From positions 1-61,151 of the forward strand of contig JAFYCM010000038.1 of the NCBI GenBank assembly GCA_017539645.1: a stretch of DNA of 61,151 nucleotides. The letters are read 5' to 3'. How positions within the stretch are numbered: the stretch's first letter is position 1; each line of letters begins with the position of its first letter. Position numbers and translations under genes: made by a program. The notes under the pieces are model-generated. The model saw nothing but the letters and a program-made list of their open reading frames with translations, did no database searches and had not been told where the DNA came from. Positions 1 through 8,595 of this stretch are shown one piece after another. Source of the DNA: Bacteroidales bacterium. GTDB lineage: Bacteria > Bacteroidota > Bacteroidia > Bacteroidales > Marinilabiliaceae.

Positions 1-778
1 AATCTATGCTCACGAAGTTGCAGATGTCGGGCGTTATGCTTTTTAGCCCAGCTCCAAGTCCTTTCGGAAAGAAGATTACGGGAACGCCCATCTCTCTGAC
101 CGCCATACTTATTCGTGCAACTGCGGGTAGGAAATATTCTACATAAATATCGGCAGGCAGCAGTCCGGCATGACTTTCGAATATCTGAAAGGCATCCACT
201 CCGTGCTCAACCTGCTTCTTGGCATACTCTATTGTGAGCGATGTCACTGCATCCGTGAGCCTCATCATCTCCGCGCGGTTGGCATAGAAGAATTGCTTCA
301 CTTTGGGGAATGTAGCCTGAGTGCTCGCACCCTGAAGCATGTAGCACAAGGTTGTGAGCGGTGCTCCGCAGAAGCCTATGAGCGGCGTGTCTTGGTGCTG
401 CTCCTTGAAGATGTCTATGGCGCCGTAGACGTGATTCAGCTTCTCGGGCTGTATATTGAGCATCTGCGACGGCTTCTCAGCTGTGCAGAGTGGTGAGGTG
501 AACACCGGACCTCGGTCGGTCCAATCGATGTTCATGCCCATTGCCACAGGTATAGTAAGTATGTCGCTGAACAAGATGGCTGCGTCTACTCCGAGGTCGG
601 CAACGGGCAAGAATGTCACCTTGGCTGCCAATTCGGGCGTAGACATCAACTCTTGGAACGAATGTGTCTGCCGCATCTGCATGTAACTTGGCAGAACGCG
701 GCCTGCCTGCCTCATGAGCCACACGGGCGGCCTGTCGCATCTCTTTCCGTTCAGTGTATCTATAAAAGTATTAGTCAT
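1..778 (-). CDS. hemE: Uroporphyrinogen decarboxylase HemE (C-terminus cut by window edge)
   Basis: Converts uroporphyrinogen III to coproporphyrinogen III by removing four carboxylates, in the cytosol. About 259 codons are present, out of roughly 340 usual for the family; the C-terminus lies before base 1. The N-terminus carries the family signature RPPVWLMRQAGR (substrate-binding Arg and the MRQAGR loop), followed by a region reading ILFSDILTIPVAMG and later GFCGAPLTTLCYML, both typical of HemE. The ATG at 778 overlaps the hemG stop by 8 nt (ATGACTAA), so translation is probably coupled. It is the last visible gene of a hemN-hemG-hemE run. The frame was translated by hand because the ORF is open at the edge. 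Confidence 0.95.
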   Translation of the reverse strand, partial: MTNTFIDTLNGKRCDRPPVWLMRQAGRVLPSYMQMRQTHSFQELMSTPELAAKVTFLPVADLGVDAAILFSDILTIPVAMGMNIDWTDRGPVFTSPLCTAEKPSQMLNIQPEKLNHVYGAIDIFKEQHQDTPLIGFCGAPLTTLCYMLQGASTQATFPKVKQFFYANRAEMMRLTDAVTSLTIEYAKKQVEHGVDAFQIFESHAGLLPADIYVEYFLPAVARISMAVREMGVPVIFFPKGLGAGLKSITPDICNFVSID

Positions 779-2153
779 CTGATAGAATGTTTTGCGCCAC
801 GTCTGTTGCCTGCTTTATTCGGTGTGCCATACCTATTCCGTCGCGCAAGTTTCCGGCTATTATCAGTCCCTTGTAGCGTTTCTGAAGTTGCTCTATCGCC
901 TCGAATCGCTCGCCCGATGTTATCTCGTACTGCGGAATGGCTTTGCGATGGCGGAATATGCGTATGAAGTCGGGCTTCACAGATGCTGAAAATTTCAGCA
1001 TAGTATGGAAGTATTCCTCTACGAGATCCGTAAGCTGTTCGTCCGTATAGTCGAGCAACTCAGCGTGCTTCATTCCGCCGATAAAATAGCTGAAGAGTGC
1101 GCCGCCTTCTGGTGCTCTACCTTCGAAGCAAGCCGACGGGAACAGAATGCCGAGAACCTTCTTGTTCTCGCGCGATGGAACGAGTCCGCCGAAAGCCTGG
1201 AACGTCAGACCTTTTGTATCCTTCACTCCAACGCTAACCTCTACAACGGGCGAATATCTGAGGTTGTTCACTTTGCTCATAATCTCGTCATCGACGAACG
1301 GCAGTAATTCGGGCAGAGAGTATGCGCCGCAGGTTGTAACAACCTTGTTGCATTTTATCTGCTGCTGATTTCCGTCGGCATCGCTAAACGAGATGCACCA
1401 ACCGTCACCATCGGGCATCACCTTTATATCCTTCAGTCCGAGCAGAATACGATCACCGAGATAGTCTGCCATTGCCTCGGTAATCTTTCCCAAACCGCCG
1501 ACGGCAGAGAATACTTTCTTTGTAGCCAATTTATCGCGGTCGGTCTTAGGGATGCGCGCCTTTGCCATTGCTCCGCGGATGAAACTGCCGTAGTTCTGCT
1601 CCAAATTGTACAACTTAGGCAAGGCGAAACGCGTTACGAGCGCATCGGGATTGCCGGCATAGACACCCGAGAGAAAAGGATCTACAGCATAGTCGACAAA
1701 CGATTTGCCAAGTCTTCGGCGAGCCAGCGAGCCAACCGATTCGTCGGGGTTAGTGCCCTTCTTTCGCCAAGGCTCGCCAAGGATTCTGAACTTGTCGGCT
1801 ATGGTGAAGAGCGGTGTTGTAATAGCACTTAACGGACCTGATGGCAACGCGTGAAATTTCTTTCCCTTCCATATCAGACGACGTTTCGACGATGCCGGAG
1901 CCTCCTCCAAACGGCACTTACCGCCCGACACCACTTGCAAGTCCTGCATCAGTTCTGCCACTTCGGGTACCGACACAACACCTGTATTTGGTCCGCTCTC
2001 AAACACGAAACCATCTTCCGAATGAGTCTGAATTTGTCCGCCGGCTTTGTTCATGCGTTCAAGCACCATCACCTTGCGTTCTTTTCGAGCAAGGGTGTAG
2101 GCTGTTGTCAATCCTGTAAGTCCAGCACCAATTACTACAATGTCGGTTGTCAT
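771..2153 (-). CDS. hemG: Protoporphyrinogen/coproporphyrinogen oxidase (HemG/HemY type, FAD-dependent)
   Basis: 460 aa flavoprotein that aromatises the porphyrinogen ring late in heme synthesis. The N-terminal FAD-binding Rossmann motif is GAGLTG at residues 9-14, followed by an acidic residue region and the VLERMNKAGGQIQT stretch seen in amine-oxidase/PPOX enzymes; the C-terminal AGNLRDGIGMAHRI segment is the second FAD contact. ATG start, 3 nt after the hemN stop. Whether it acts on coproporphyrinogen or protoporphyrinogen cannot be decided from motifs. The neighbours hemN and hemE make the heme assignment firm. Confidence 0.93.
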   Translation of the reverse strand: MTTDIVVIGAGLTGLTTAYTLARKERKVMVLERMNKAGGQIQTHSEDGFVFESGPNTGVVSVPEVAELMQDLQVVSGGKCRLEEAPASSKRRLIWKGKKFHALPSGPLSAITTPLFTIADKFRILGEPWRKKGTNPDESVGSLARRRLGKSFVDYAVDPFLSGVYAGNPDALVTRFALPKLYNLEQNYGSFIRGAMAKARIPKTDRDKLATKKVFSAVGGLGKITEAMADYLGDRILLGLKDIKVMPDGDGWCISFSDADGNQQQIKCNKVVTTCGAYSLPELLPFVDDEIMSKVNNLRYSPVVEVSVGVKDTKGLTFQAFGGLVPSRENKKVLGILFPSACFEGRAPEGGALFSYFIGGMKHAELLDYTDEQLTDLVEEYFHTMLKFSASVKPDFIRIFRHRKAIPQYEITSGERFEAIEQLQKRYKGLIIAGNLRDGIGMAHRIKQATDVAQNILSDD

Positions 2154-2156
2154 GTT

Positions 2157-3491
2157 TTATATCGGTTTTGAGAATGTTTTGCTTGTATTCTGCATCAGAG
2201 GATCGAGAAGCGCGGCCACGTTGCGCACGAGCGGCGAACTCGGTTCTGTCATACTTATTGTGTCGTTTTCTATAGTTATTATTCTGTCGTTCTGCATCTC
2301 CATCAGCCGCGCTGTATCGTAGTTTACGGCTGTCTTCTGTTCAGGGCTGAGCGTCACGGCATAGTTACACATCAAATCATCGATGACGGTGCGTATATGT
2401 TGCTGATCGGATGTGAGCGTATAGCCTTTTCTTATTGGCAAACGGCCATCGTTCACACTCGATATATATTCATCTATATCTTTGGTATTCTGAGCATAAG
2501 CTGTACTCAACTGACTAATACCTGTAACACCGAAGGCATATACCTGAGCCGTGGTGCGCAACGTACAGTAACCCTGAAAATTGCGATGCAACTTGTGCTC
2601 TGCCAGAGCGGTATAAAGTTCGTCGTGAGGGCGCACAAAGTGGTCCATTCCCACTCTTACGTATCCTGCCTTTTGCAGCAGTTGCGCTGCTGTCTCGAAC
2701 ATCGTCTCCTTGATTTGAACCGATGGCAGACCGTGCTTCTCCAAAATGAGTTGCTGCTTCTTGAGCCATGGCACATGCGCATAGCTAAATGTCACAAGTC
2801 GGTCGGGGTGGAGGGCGATGGCATGTTCTATAGTTCTGCTAAATGACTCTACAGTCTGATAAGGCAGACCATACAGGAAGTCGAGATTGATGTTCGCTTT
2901 TGCCTCACGCAGCAGAGCAAAAACGTCTTCGATAGGTTCGAGTGACGGACGGCGATTTACAGCCTTTAGCACTTTTTCGTCGAAATCCTGAATGCCAATG
3001 CTGAACCTCGTAAATCCGGCATCAACCAAATTGTTCCAGTCGTTAAGCGTCAAGTATCCTGGGTGACATTCTATGGCAATCTCTGGATTGTCTATCGTAT
3101 CGAAATGATTCAGCAGATGCTCGTTAAGCTCCTTTATTGCCTTGGCTGGCATTGCCGTTGGACTTCCGCCGCCGTAGTGAATCTGCGATATTCGGCGATC
3201 TTTGTCGATATACGGCAACAGAAGGTCTATTTCCTTATGCAGCGCGTCGATGTATTTTTCGACATTCGCCTCGTTGCCCATAGCGTACGAATTGCACGCG
3301 CAGTAGTGGCACAGATGCCTGCAAAATGGCATATGGAAGTAGAACGAAAGATTGCGATTCTCGTTTGCGTTCGAAAGTTTTACAGCATCGATATATTCTG
3401 GCTGAGCTAACGCGCCAAAATAGTTTGCAGGGGGATAACTCGTATAACGCGGTACAGGAATGTTGTACTTATCAATAATAGACTGCAACAT
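2157..3491 (-). CDS. hemN: Oxygen-independent coproporphyrinogen III oxidase HemN (radical SAM)
   Basis: 444 aa radical-SAM enzyme that decarboxylates two propionates of coproporphyrinogen III without oxygen. From the chosen ATG at 3491 the protein begins near the family signature PVPRYTSYP (residues 12-20). The 4Fe-4S motif is C57-x3-C61-x2-C64-x-C66, the CxxxCxxCxC form typical of true HemN rather than HemW. The GGGSPTAMP stretch is the SAM-binding Gly-rich motif. The open frame extends 19 codons upstream, but those codons run into the promoter, so the internal ATG is preferred. First gene of the hem run; an anaerobic lifestyle fits. Confidence 0.95.
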   Translation of the reverse strand: MLQSIIDKYNIPVPRYTSYPPANYFGALAQPEYIDAVKLSNANENRNLSFYFHMPFCRHLCHYCACNSYAMGNEANVEKYIDALHKEIDLLLPYIDKDRRISQIHYGGGSPTAMPAKAIKELNEHLLNHFDTIDNPEIAIECHPGYLTLNDWNNLVDAGFTRFSIGIQDFDEKVLKAVNRRPSLEPIEDVFALLREAKANINLDFLYGLPYQTVESFSRTIEHAIALHPDRLVTFSYAHVPWLKKQQLILEKHGLPSVQIKETMFETAAQLLQKAGYVRVGMDHFVRPHDELYTALAEHKLHRNFQGYCTLRTTAQVYAFGVTGISQLSTAYAQNTKDIDEYISSVNDGRLPIRKGYTLTSDQQHIRTVIDDLMCNYAVTLSPEQKTAVNYDTARLMEMQNDRIITIENDTISMTEPSSPLVRNVAALLDPLMQNTSKTFSKPI

Positions 3492-3517
3492 CTTTATAAA
3501 CCTCTTATTTATAGCGG

Positions 3518-3525
3518 CAAAAATA
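3518..3525 (-). promoter_or_regulatory. Bacteroidetes-type -7 element for hemN
   Basis: TATTTTTG matches TAnnTTTG on the minus strand, 26 nt before the hemN ATG. No clear -33 element was seen. Confidence 0.5.
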
Positions 3526-3678
3526 TTGCGACACCTATGCCGAGTCAATTCTTAGTTATGAGTATAAGGAGTATAGATTTATCACAAAACAATAATATTC
3601 AACCAAAAATTTAACAGACTATTTCTATAAGACTCACGGCTTCTTATTAACATTTATTTATACTTTACAACTATGCAC

Positions 3679-3686
3679 TATATTTG
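3679..3686 (+). promoter_or_regulatory. Bacteroidetes-type -7 element for the thioredoxin-fold lipoprotein
   Basis: TATATTTG fits TAnnTTTG exactly. The next start codon is 69 nt downstream, leaving a leader of about 60 nt. A weak TTTA lies 18 nt upstream. Confidence 0.5.
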
Positions 3687-3754
3687 TGGCACATATGTTC
3701 TACATCTGACAGAACCCGTGTAACCATTTTTATTATAAATAAATACCTAATCGA

Positions 3755-5734
3755 ATGAGAAATCTGATTATTACCCTTTTATTCGCAATCGTATTACTCT
3801 CTGGTTGTCAACCGAAAATCCTCACAGATACATATTGGCGCAACGATGCTACTGGCGATTGGTTCATTGGCATTGCCGAAGAGCACGTCATTTATAATAG
3901 TAATGTATACGACATCGTTTCGCAGCAAATGGTAGATAGCTGTTTAGTGTTGACCATAGATGGAGGAACGACCTTCAAGATTGGTAAAGACAATGGCGGA
4001 CAGCGCACCTTCGTCGTTAATAATACAGATACCGTTGTGTGCAGCCGCATAGCTATGAGAGCTCTGCCCGAATTTCCTACAAAAGACGAGCGCAAGGGCT
4101 TTGTAGACAATGGCTATGCCGAAGGAGATAGCGTGACTATAGCTGGTTGGATACGTAACAGACCGCTTTGGGCAAGAGCAATGAGCGATGAGATTGACAT
4201 TTCTATCAGTAACATTTTTACAAATGAAGAAGATGTTTACTCCGCCAAGATGGACAAACTTGGTCGATTCTCGCTAAAAATGCCACTACTCAACACGTCG
4301 GAGGCGTTTATTGGCTGGAAGATTATACACACCCGCAACGTGCTCGAACCTGGCAAATCGTACTTTATGCTCGTGGACTTCGATGCTGAGCTAAAGTTAT
4401 GGATGGGCGATGATGTGCGCCTCCAAAACGAACTTGAAGCCATACCATGGAATACACATTGGGACACCGACAGACTCAAAAAAGATAGTTGCAACGAGGC
4501 TGAAGCTATGGAGTACAAAGTAAGCCTCGAAAATAATCGAGAAAAAGAATTGAAAGAGCTGCAAGAACTTGTAAATAAATGGCCAAACATTTCACAGCGT
4601 TTTATCGATTTTATTACTGGCTATTTTCAGATGCAGCAAGCATACCAAATGATGCAAGCGCGTTTTCAGATGCTTAATTGGCAGCTACCGCAAGAGTATA
4701 TGGAGTACGTAGGCAAGGAGTTGTGGCAGAAAGCGCCAAAGCCCTACACGCTCTACAGAGATTTTTCGTCTTTTATGCGCGATTACCTACAACACTTAGA
4801 GCACAAAGGAAAACATATACAAGCTTCCGATGACGTTGCTGCGTTGGCTATTGCAATACAAAAAGGAGAAATTGCCGTCGATGCCGCCGATTACCCAACT
4901 ATTGTCAAATGGGCAAAGGAGAGAGCTGATATTATTGCCAAAATACGGAACTCAAAAACCGATGCTGAGCGCGACTCAATAGCCAAAACGTTCGACTCAT
5001 CAGAGTTGGTTCATACTATCGACTCGCTGATAAATATTAAGTATTCCAAAGAGATCAACACGTTTTTCTACCAATACAACGTAACTGACCTAATAGATTC
5101 GGTGGGTTACGACCAAACGCTTCGCGATATATACATAGCGCGTAGACTTATGTATGATATTAACGCCTATCGCGTACCACTAAAAGAGGTGTGGTATGAA
5201 TGCGCAATGAACGATATACAATTACCATCGGCAAAAAATTTCTTAGCAGCGCAACAAGCTAAATATGTAGCACTATCAAAGGGTGATACCAAATTAGCAT
5301 GCATCAAATCGGCTGACGATGTGGCAGATATGACCGATGGAGAAAAGATCCTGCACAAAATTATCGAACCATACAAAGGCAAACTCATTCTGCTCGATGT
5401 TTGGGGTACGTGGTGCGGCGGTTGCAAAGTGAATCTTTCGCATTCAACTGAAGAATACGAAGCGCTGAAAGATTTAGATATTATCTATTTATATCTTGCA
5501 AACAGCAGTTCCGACGAGTCGTGGAAGAACGTTATCAAGGAATACAATGTCACAGGCGACAACGTAGTGCACTACAACCTGCCAGCGAAACAGCAAAGTG
5601 CCATCGAGAACTTCTTAGGCGTAAAAAAGTTTCCGAGCTACCGCATCATCGATCGCGAAGGCAACATACTCGACGTGAATGCCTCTCCAACCGACCTTAA
5701 CACTCTGAAACGTCTGCTGCAATCTATTGAATAA
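3755..5734 (+). CDS. TlpA/ResA-like thioredoxin-fold lipoprotein
   Basis: 659 aa. The N-terminus has a lipoprotein signal (lipobox LLSGC, Cys about residue 18), so it is exported and membrane-anchored. Residues 20 to about 520 form a large helical or mixed region I do not recognise in detail; Bacteroidetes proteins of this type often carry a DUF4369-like domain before the thioredoxin fold. The C-terminal about 140 residues are a thioredoxin-like domain with W553-C554-G-G-C557, placed as in TlpA/ResA proteins. CGGC is less common than CPPC or CGPC. Probable role: thiol-disulfide exchange in the periplasm; the partner is unknown. It stands alone with its own promoter and a hairpin after the stop. 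Confidence 0.8.
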   Translation: MRNLIITLLFAIVLLSGCQPKILTDTYWRNDATGDWFIGIAEEHVIYNSNVYDIVSQQMVDSCLVLTIDGGTTFKIGKDNGGQRTFVVNNTDTVVCSRIAMRALPEFPTKDERKGFVDNGYAEGDSVTIAGWIRNRPLWARAMSDEIDISISNIFTNEEDVYSAKMDKLGRFSLKMPLLNTSEAFIGWKIIHTRNVLEPGKSYFMLVDFDAELKLWMGDDVRLQNELEAIPWNTHWDTDRLKKDSCNEAEAMEYKVSLENNREKELKELQELVNKWPNISQRFIDFITGYFQMQQAYQMMQARFQMLNWQLPQEYMEYVGKELWQKAPKPYTLYRDFSSFMRDYLQHLEHKGKHIQASDDVAALAIAIQKGEIAVDAADYPTIVKWAKERADIIAKIRNSKTDAERDSIAKTFDSSELVHTIDSLINIKYSKEINTFFYQYNVTDLIDSVGYDQTLRDIYIARRLMYDINAYRVPLKEVWYECAMNDIQLPSAKNFLAAQQAKYVALSKGDTKLACIKSADDVADMTDGEKILHKIIEPYKGKLILLDVWGTWCGGCKVNLSHSTEEYEALKDLDIIYLYLANSSSDESWKNVIKEYNVTGDNVVHYNLPAKQQSAIENFLGVKKFPSYRIIDREGNILDVNASPTDLNTLKRLLQSIE

Positions 5735-5774
5735 TAATGAGCTGCGTTATTTAGCGCATTGAAACACAAACGAA

Positions 5775-5808
5775 ACAGCCCGACAACATTTACATGCTGC
5801 CGGGCTGT
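5775..5808. terminator. Hairpin between convergent genes
   Basis: ACAGCCCG and CGGGCTGT form an 8-bp stem with an 18-nt interior. It lies between the plus-strand lipoprotein gene and the minus-strand methyltransferase gene and could stop transcription from both sides. The T-rich tail is weak on the plus side. Confidence 0.6.
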
Positions 5809-5837
5809 ATCCTATTTATACGTATGAAAAAAAATCC

Positions 5838-6953
5838 TTAGAACGGATAGAGGTTGAAGTTGCCTTCTTGACCACCATTATAGATTTCAATTTTCTTCTC
5901 GCTGCGGAATTCAATGGCACGCAATGCTTTGAGGTTGGTGCTGTAAATCCACGCATCGTGGTCGGGGAAGCGGCGCGAGAAGTAGTATGTAATCTCCTTA
6001 TACATATCGTCCAAGCCGCGGCGAGTCTCTTCTTCGCTTACTGGCGGGCAAGTGATAATCATACCATCTTCGGTGGTGCGCTCTGCATCGCGGAACGAAC
6101 GGCGAAGGGTGCGCACTTCGGTATTTATGCCGAGGTCGAGTGTCGAGAGTTTTGCCACATCGAGCGAATCAGTATCGATGTCTGAGCCAATGATGCTTAT
6201 ACGCATGTGGTTGGCTTCATCTTTAGCCTTTGTAACAATGTCGTTCCAAAGTTTCTCGTCGAAATTGAGCCAATTGGTAAAAGCAAAAGGCTCGGTGCGG
6301 TAGATGTTGGCTGCAATGTTGCGCGCCTTCATAGCCGCTTCTATACATATAGTACCACTACCGCAAAGTGGGTCGTGGAGAGTCTGCGATGGTTTCCAGC
6401 CCGAGAGTTCCACAAGAGCAGCGGCGAGCACCTCGTTAGTGGCCGTTGGCAATGTGGTGCTGCGGTATCCACGACGGTTGAGCGACGTGCCCGAAGCATC
6501 GAGCGATACGGTGATGAGATCGTCGGTAGCGTGGATGTTGAGCAGAATGTCGGGATTTTCAAAGTTTACCGACGGACGGCTGCCGCGGTGGGCACGAATC
6601 TCGTCAACAATGGCATCTTTGGCTTTCTGCGCAAGAAACTGCGAGTTGGTGAAGGCCGACGAGAATGTAATATGATCAATCATAATCGACTTCGAAGGGT
6701 CGATAATCTCGTGCCAACCAAAGTTGTAGATGTTGTCGAAGATTTCTTTGTCGTTGGTTGCTTTGAAGCTTACGCATGTAACGAGCACGCGAAGTGCAAA
6801 ACGACTTTTGAGGTTAATGGAATAAAGGGTATTCAGATCTGCGTCACATGCCACTGCGCGACGTTGCGTTGTGATATTTGTGGCTCCTAATTGCTCCAAT
6901 TCTTTGGCGAGCAAGCTTTCTACGCCATGGAGTGTCTTAACAATAAGTTTCAA
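5838..6953 (-). CDS. THUMP-domain class I SAM-dependent RNA methyltransferase (RlmL/RlmK-N family)
   Basis: 371 aa. The N-terminal about 160 residues look like the ferredoxin-like plus THUMP RNA-binding module (opening LIVKTLHGVESLLAKEL is typical). The methyltransferase domain has motif I as DPLCGSGTICIEAAM. The position of the usual catalytic NPPY reads C302-P-P-V305 here, a strong departure from the family. The start is a TTG at 6953: no in-frame ATG precedes the conserved opening, and a promoter lies 27 nt upstream. Family members methylate 23S rRNA guanine N2, but the altered motif makes the exact reaction uncertain. Confidence 0.82.
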   Translation of the reverse strand: MKLIVKTLHGVESLLAKELEQLGATNITTQRRAVACDADLNTLYSINLKSRFALRVLVTCVSFKATNDKEIFDNIYNFGWHEIIDPSKSIMIDHITFSSAFTNSQFLAQKAKDAIVDEIRAHRGSRPSVNFENPDILLNIHATDDLITVSLDASGTSLNRRGYRSTTLPTATNEVLAAALVELSGWKPSQTLHDPLCGSGTICIEAAMKARNIAANIYRTEPFAFTNWLNFDEKLWNDIVTKAKDEANHMRISIIGSDIDTDSLDVAKLSTLDLGINTEVRTLRRSFRDAERTTEDGMIITCPPVSEEETRRGLDDMYKEITYYFSRRFPDHDAWIYSTNLKALRAIEFRSEKKIEIYNGGQEGNFNLYPF

Positions 6954-6979
6954 AGTTCTCGTTCTTTGTTTTGCGGGTG

Positions 6980-6987
6980 CGAAAATA
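6980..6987 (-). promoter_or_regulatory. Probable -7 element for the RNA methyltransferase
   Basis: TATTTTCG, a one-base variant of TAnnTTTG, on the minus strand. It supports a short leader and the TTG start at 6953. Confidence 0.4.
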
Positions 6988-7069
6988 GTTATAGAACAAA
7001 CACAAAAATCGATTTTACATTATTTACACATTATTTCACTTTGCTAAATGAAAATTGATTGCGGAATTA

Positions 7070-7101
7070 TAAAAAACAAAAGAGCGACCACATGGCCGCT
7101 C
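7070..7101 (-). terminator. Intrinsic terminator after pepD
   Basis: On the minus strand GAGCGGCC-ATGT-GGTCGCTC (one internal mismatch) is followed by TTTTGTTTTTT. It lies 35 nt after the pepD stop. Confidence 0.8.
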
Positions 7102-7135
7102 CTATTTATAACTTATTATTCAAACAGTTACAACG

Positions 7136-8590
7136 TTACTTCACAACGCGTATCAACTCCGTGAGGAATGTCCAAAAGCGCTCTACCGAGGCGATGTCTA
7201 CATTCTCGTCGGGTGAATGCGGATGGCGAATGGTAGGACCAAAAGAAATCATCTCCCATTTTGGATAGATGCCGCCCATAATACCACACTCCAAGCCTGC
7301 GTGTATAGCGCGAACAGATGGCTCTTTGTCGAACAGACGTTGGTAGACAAGAGAGGCAGTTTTCAGAACTTCGGAATCAGCATTTGGTCGCCAACCCGGA
7401 TATGCGCCGCTAAGTTCTACCTCAGCTCCAGCCAATCGGAATATGCTCTCCACGCTCGATGCTATATCGTCTTTAGCCGATTCTACAAGGCTTCGCAGCA
7501 AGAAACTTACGTCGATAGTGTTATCGTCGTTGGTGCGAACGATGGCTAAGTTGAGCGAAGTCTCCACAAGATCGTCCACCGAGGTACTCATTCTAATAAC
7601 GCCGTTTATGCAACCTTGCACAGCATTTATTACGTCGTCGGCCGTCATCTCGTCTATCACCGTAGCAGGGCGCTCCACCTCTCTACAAGTGAGGCTTAGG
7701 TTCGGTTCGGCATCGGCATATTCGGTACGCAGCATCTCATCAAACTCTTCTATGGCTTCGAGGAAATCTTCGCGGTCTTCGCTATCTATGGTCAACACGG
7801 CGCTTGCCTCACGCGGAATGGCGTTGCGCATGTTGCCGCCGTTAATCTTAGCAAGCATTGCCTCATAGTTTGCTGCTGCAAATTTCAAGAAACGCACGAG
7901 CAATTTGTTTGCGTTGGCGCGTCCCATATTTATATCTATGCCCGAATGTCCGCCGCGCAATCCACCAACCACAATCTCGAACGCGATGTCCTCTTCGGCC
8001 GTCTCGACAGGCGTGTAGTGGAACTTCGCATTCACATCAAGGCCGCCAGCGCAACCGATGTAAATTTCGCCCTCTTGTTCCGAGTCGAGGTTGAGCAGAA
8101 TCTCACCATTGAGCGTATTGGGTTCAAGTTTGTTGGCGCCCGTCATACCTGTTTCCTCGTCGATAGTGAGAAGCGCTTCGAGCGGACCATGAACGAGCGA
8201 TTCGTCGGTCATCACTGCCAATGCAGCTGCCACGCCAATGCCGTCGTCAGCGCCAAGCGTAGTGCCATCTGCGTGCACACAACCATTCTCCACTATTGTA
8301 GTTATAGGGTCGGTGAGGAAATCGTGTTTCTTGTCATTATTTTTTTGCGGCACCATATCGAGGTGACCTTGCAAAATCACACCACGACGATCCTCCATGC
8401 CTTCCGACGCCGGCTTACGAATAATTACGTTGCCAGCCTTATCGCGAAATGCCTCAAGACCATGCTTCTTGGCGAAGTCCACTATGTGATTGGCCACCGC
8501 ATCTTCGTGCTTCGATGGACGTGGAATCTGCGTAAGGCTATCGAAAATGCCCCAAAGTTCGCGAGGCATAAGTTCTGTCACTTTTTTCAT
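7136..8590 (-). CDS. pepD: Aminoacyl-histidine dipeptidase PepD (M20 metallopeptidase)
   Basis: 484 aa cytosolic zinc dipeptidase that cleaves Xaa-His and other dipeptides. Opening LWGIFDSLTQIPRPSKHE is the family signature. Metal and catalytic residues are visible: H76-x-D78 (GHLDMVPQ), D115 in GADDGIG, E144/E145 in DEETGMTG, and the DSEQEGEIYIGCAGG stretch. Length matches E. coli PepD (about 485). Start is ATG at 8590, 5 nt after the DUF4831 stop, so it is the distal gene of uvrB-DUF4831-pepD and ends at a good terminator. Confidence 0.93.
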   Translation of the reverse strand: MKKVTELMPRELWGIFDSLTQIPRPSKHEDAVANHIVDFAKKHGLEAFRDKAGNVIIRKPASEGMEDRRGVILQGHLDMVPQKNNDKKHDFLTDPITTIVENGCVHADGTTLGADDGIGVAAALAVMTDESLVHGPLEALLTIDEETGMTGANKLEPNTLNGEILLNLDSEQEGEIYIGCAGGLDVNAKFHYTPVETAEEDIAFEIVVGGLRGGHSGIDINMGRANANKLLVRFLKFAAANYEAMLAKINGGNMRNAIPREASAVLTIDSEDREDFLEAIEEFDEMLRTEYADAEPNLSLTCREVERPATVIDEMTADDVINAVQGCINGVIRMSTSVDDLVETSLNLAIVRTNDDNTIDVSFLLRSLVESAKDDIASSVESIFRLAGAEVELSGAYPGWRPNADSEVLKTASLVYQRLFDKEPSVRAIHAGLECGIMGGIYPKWEMISFGPTIRHPHSPDENVDIASVERFWTFLTELIRVVK

Positions 8591-8595
8591 AATAT

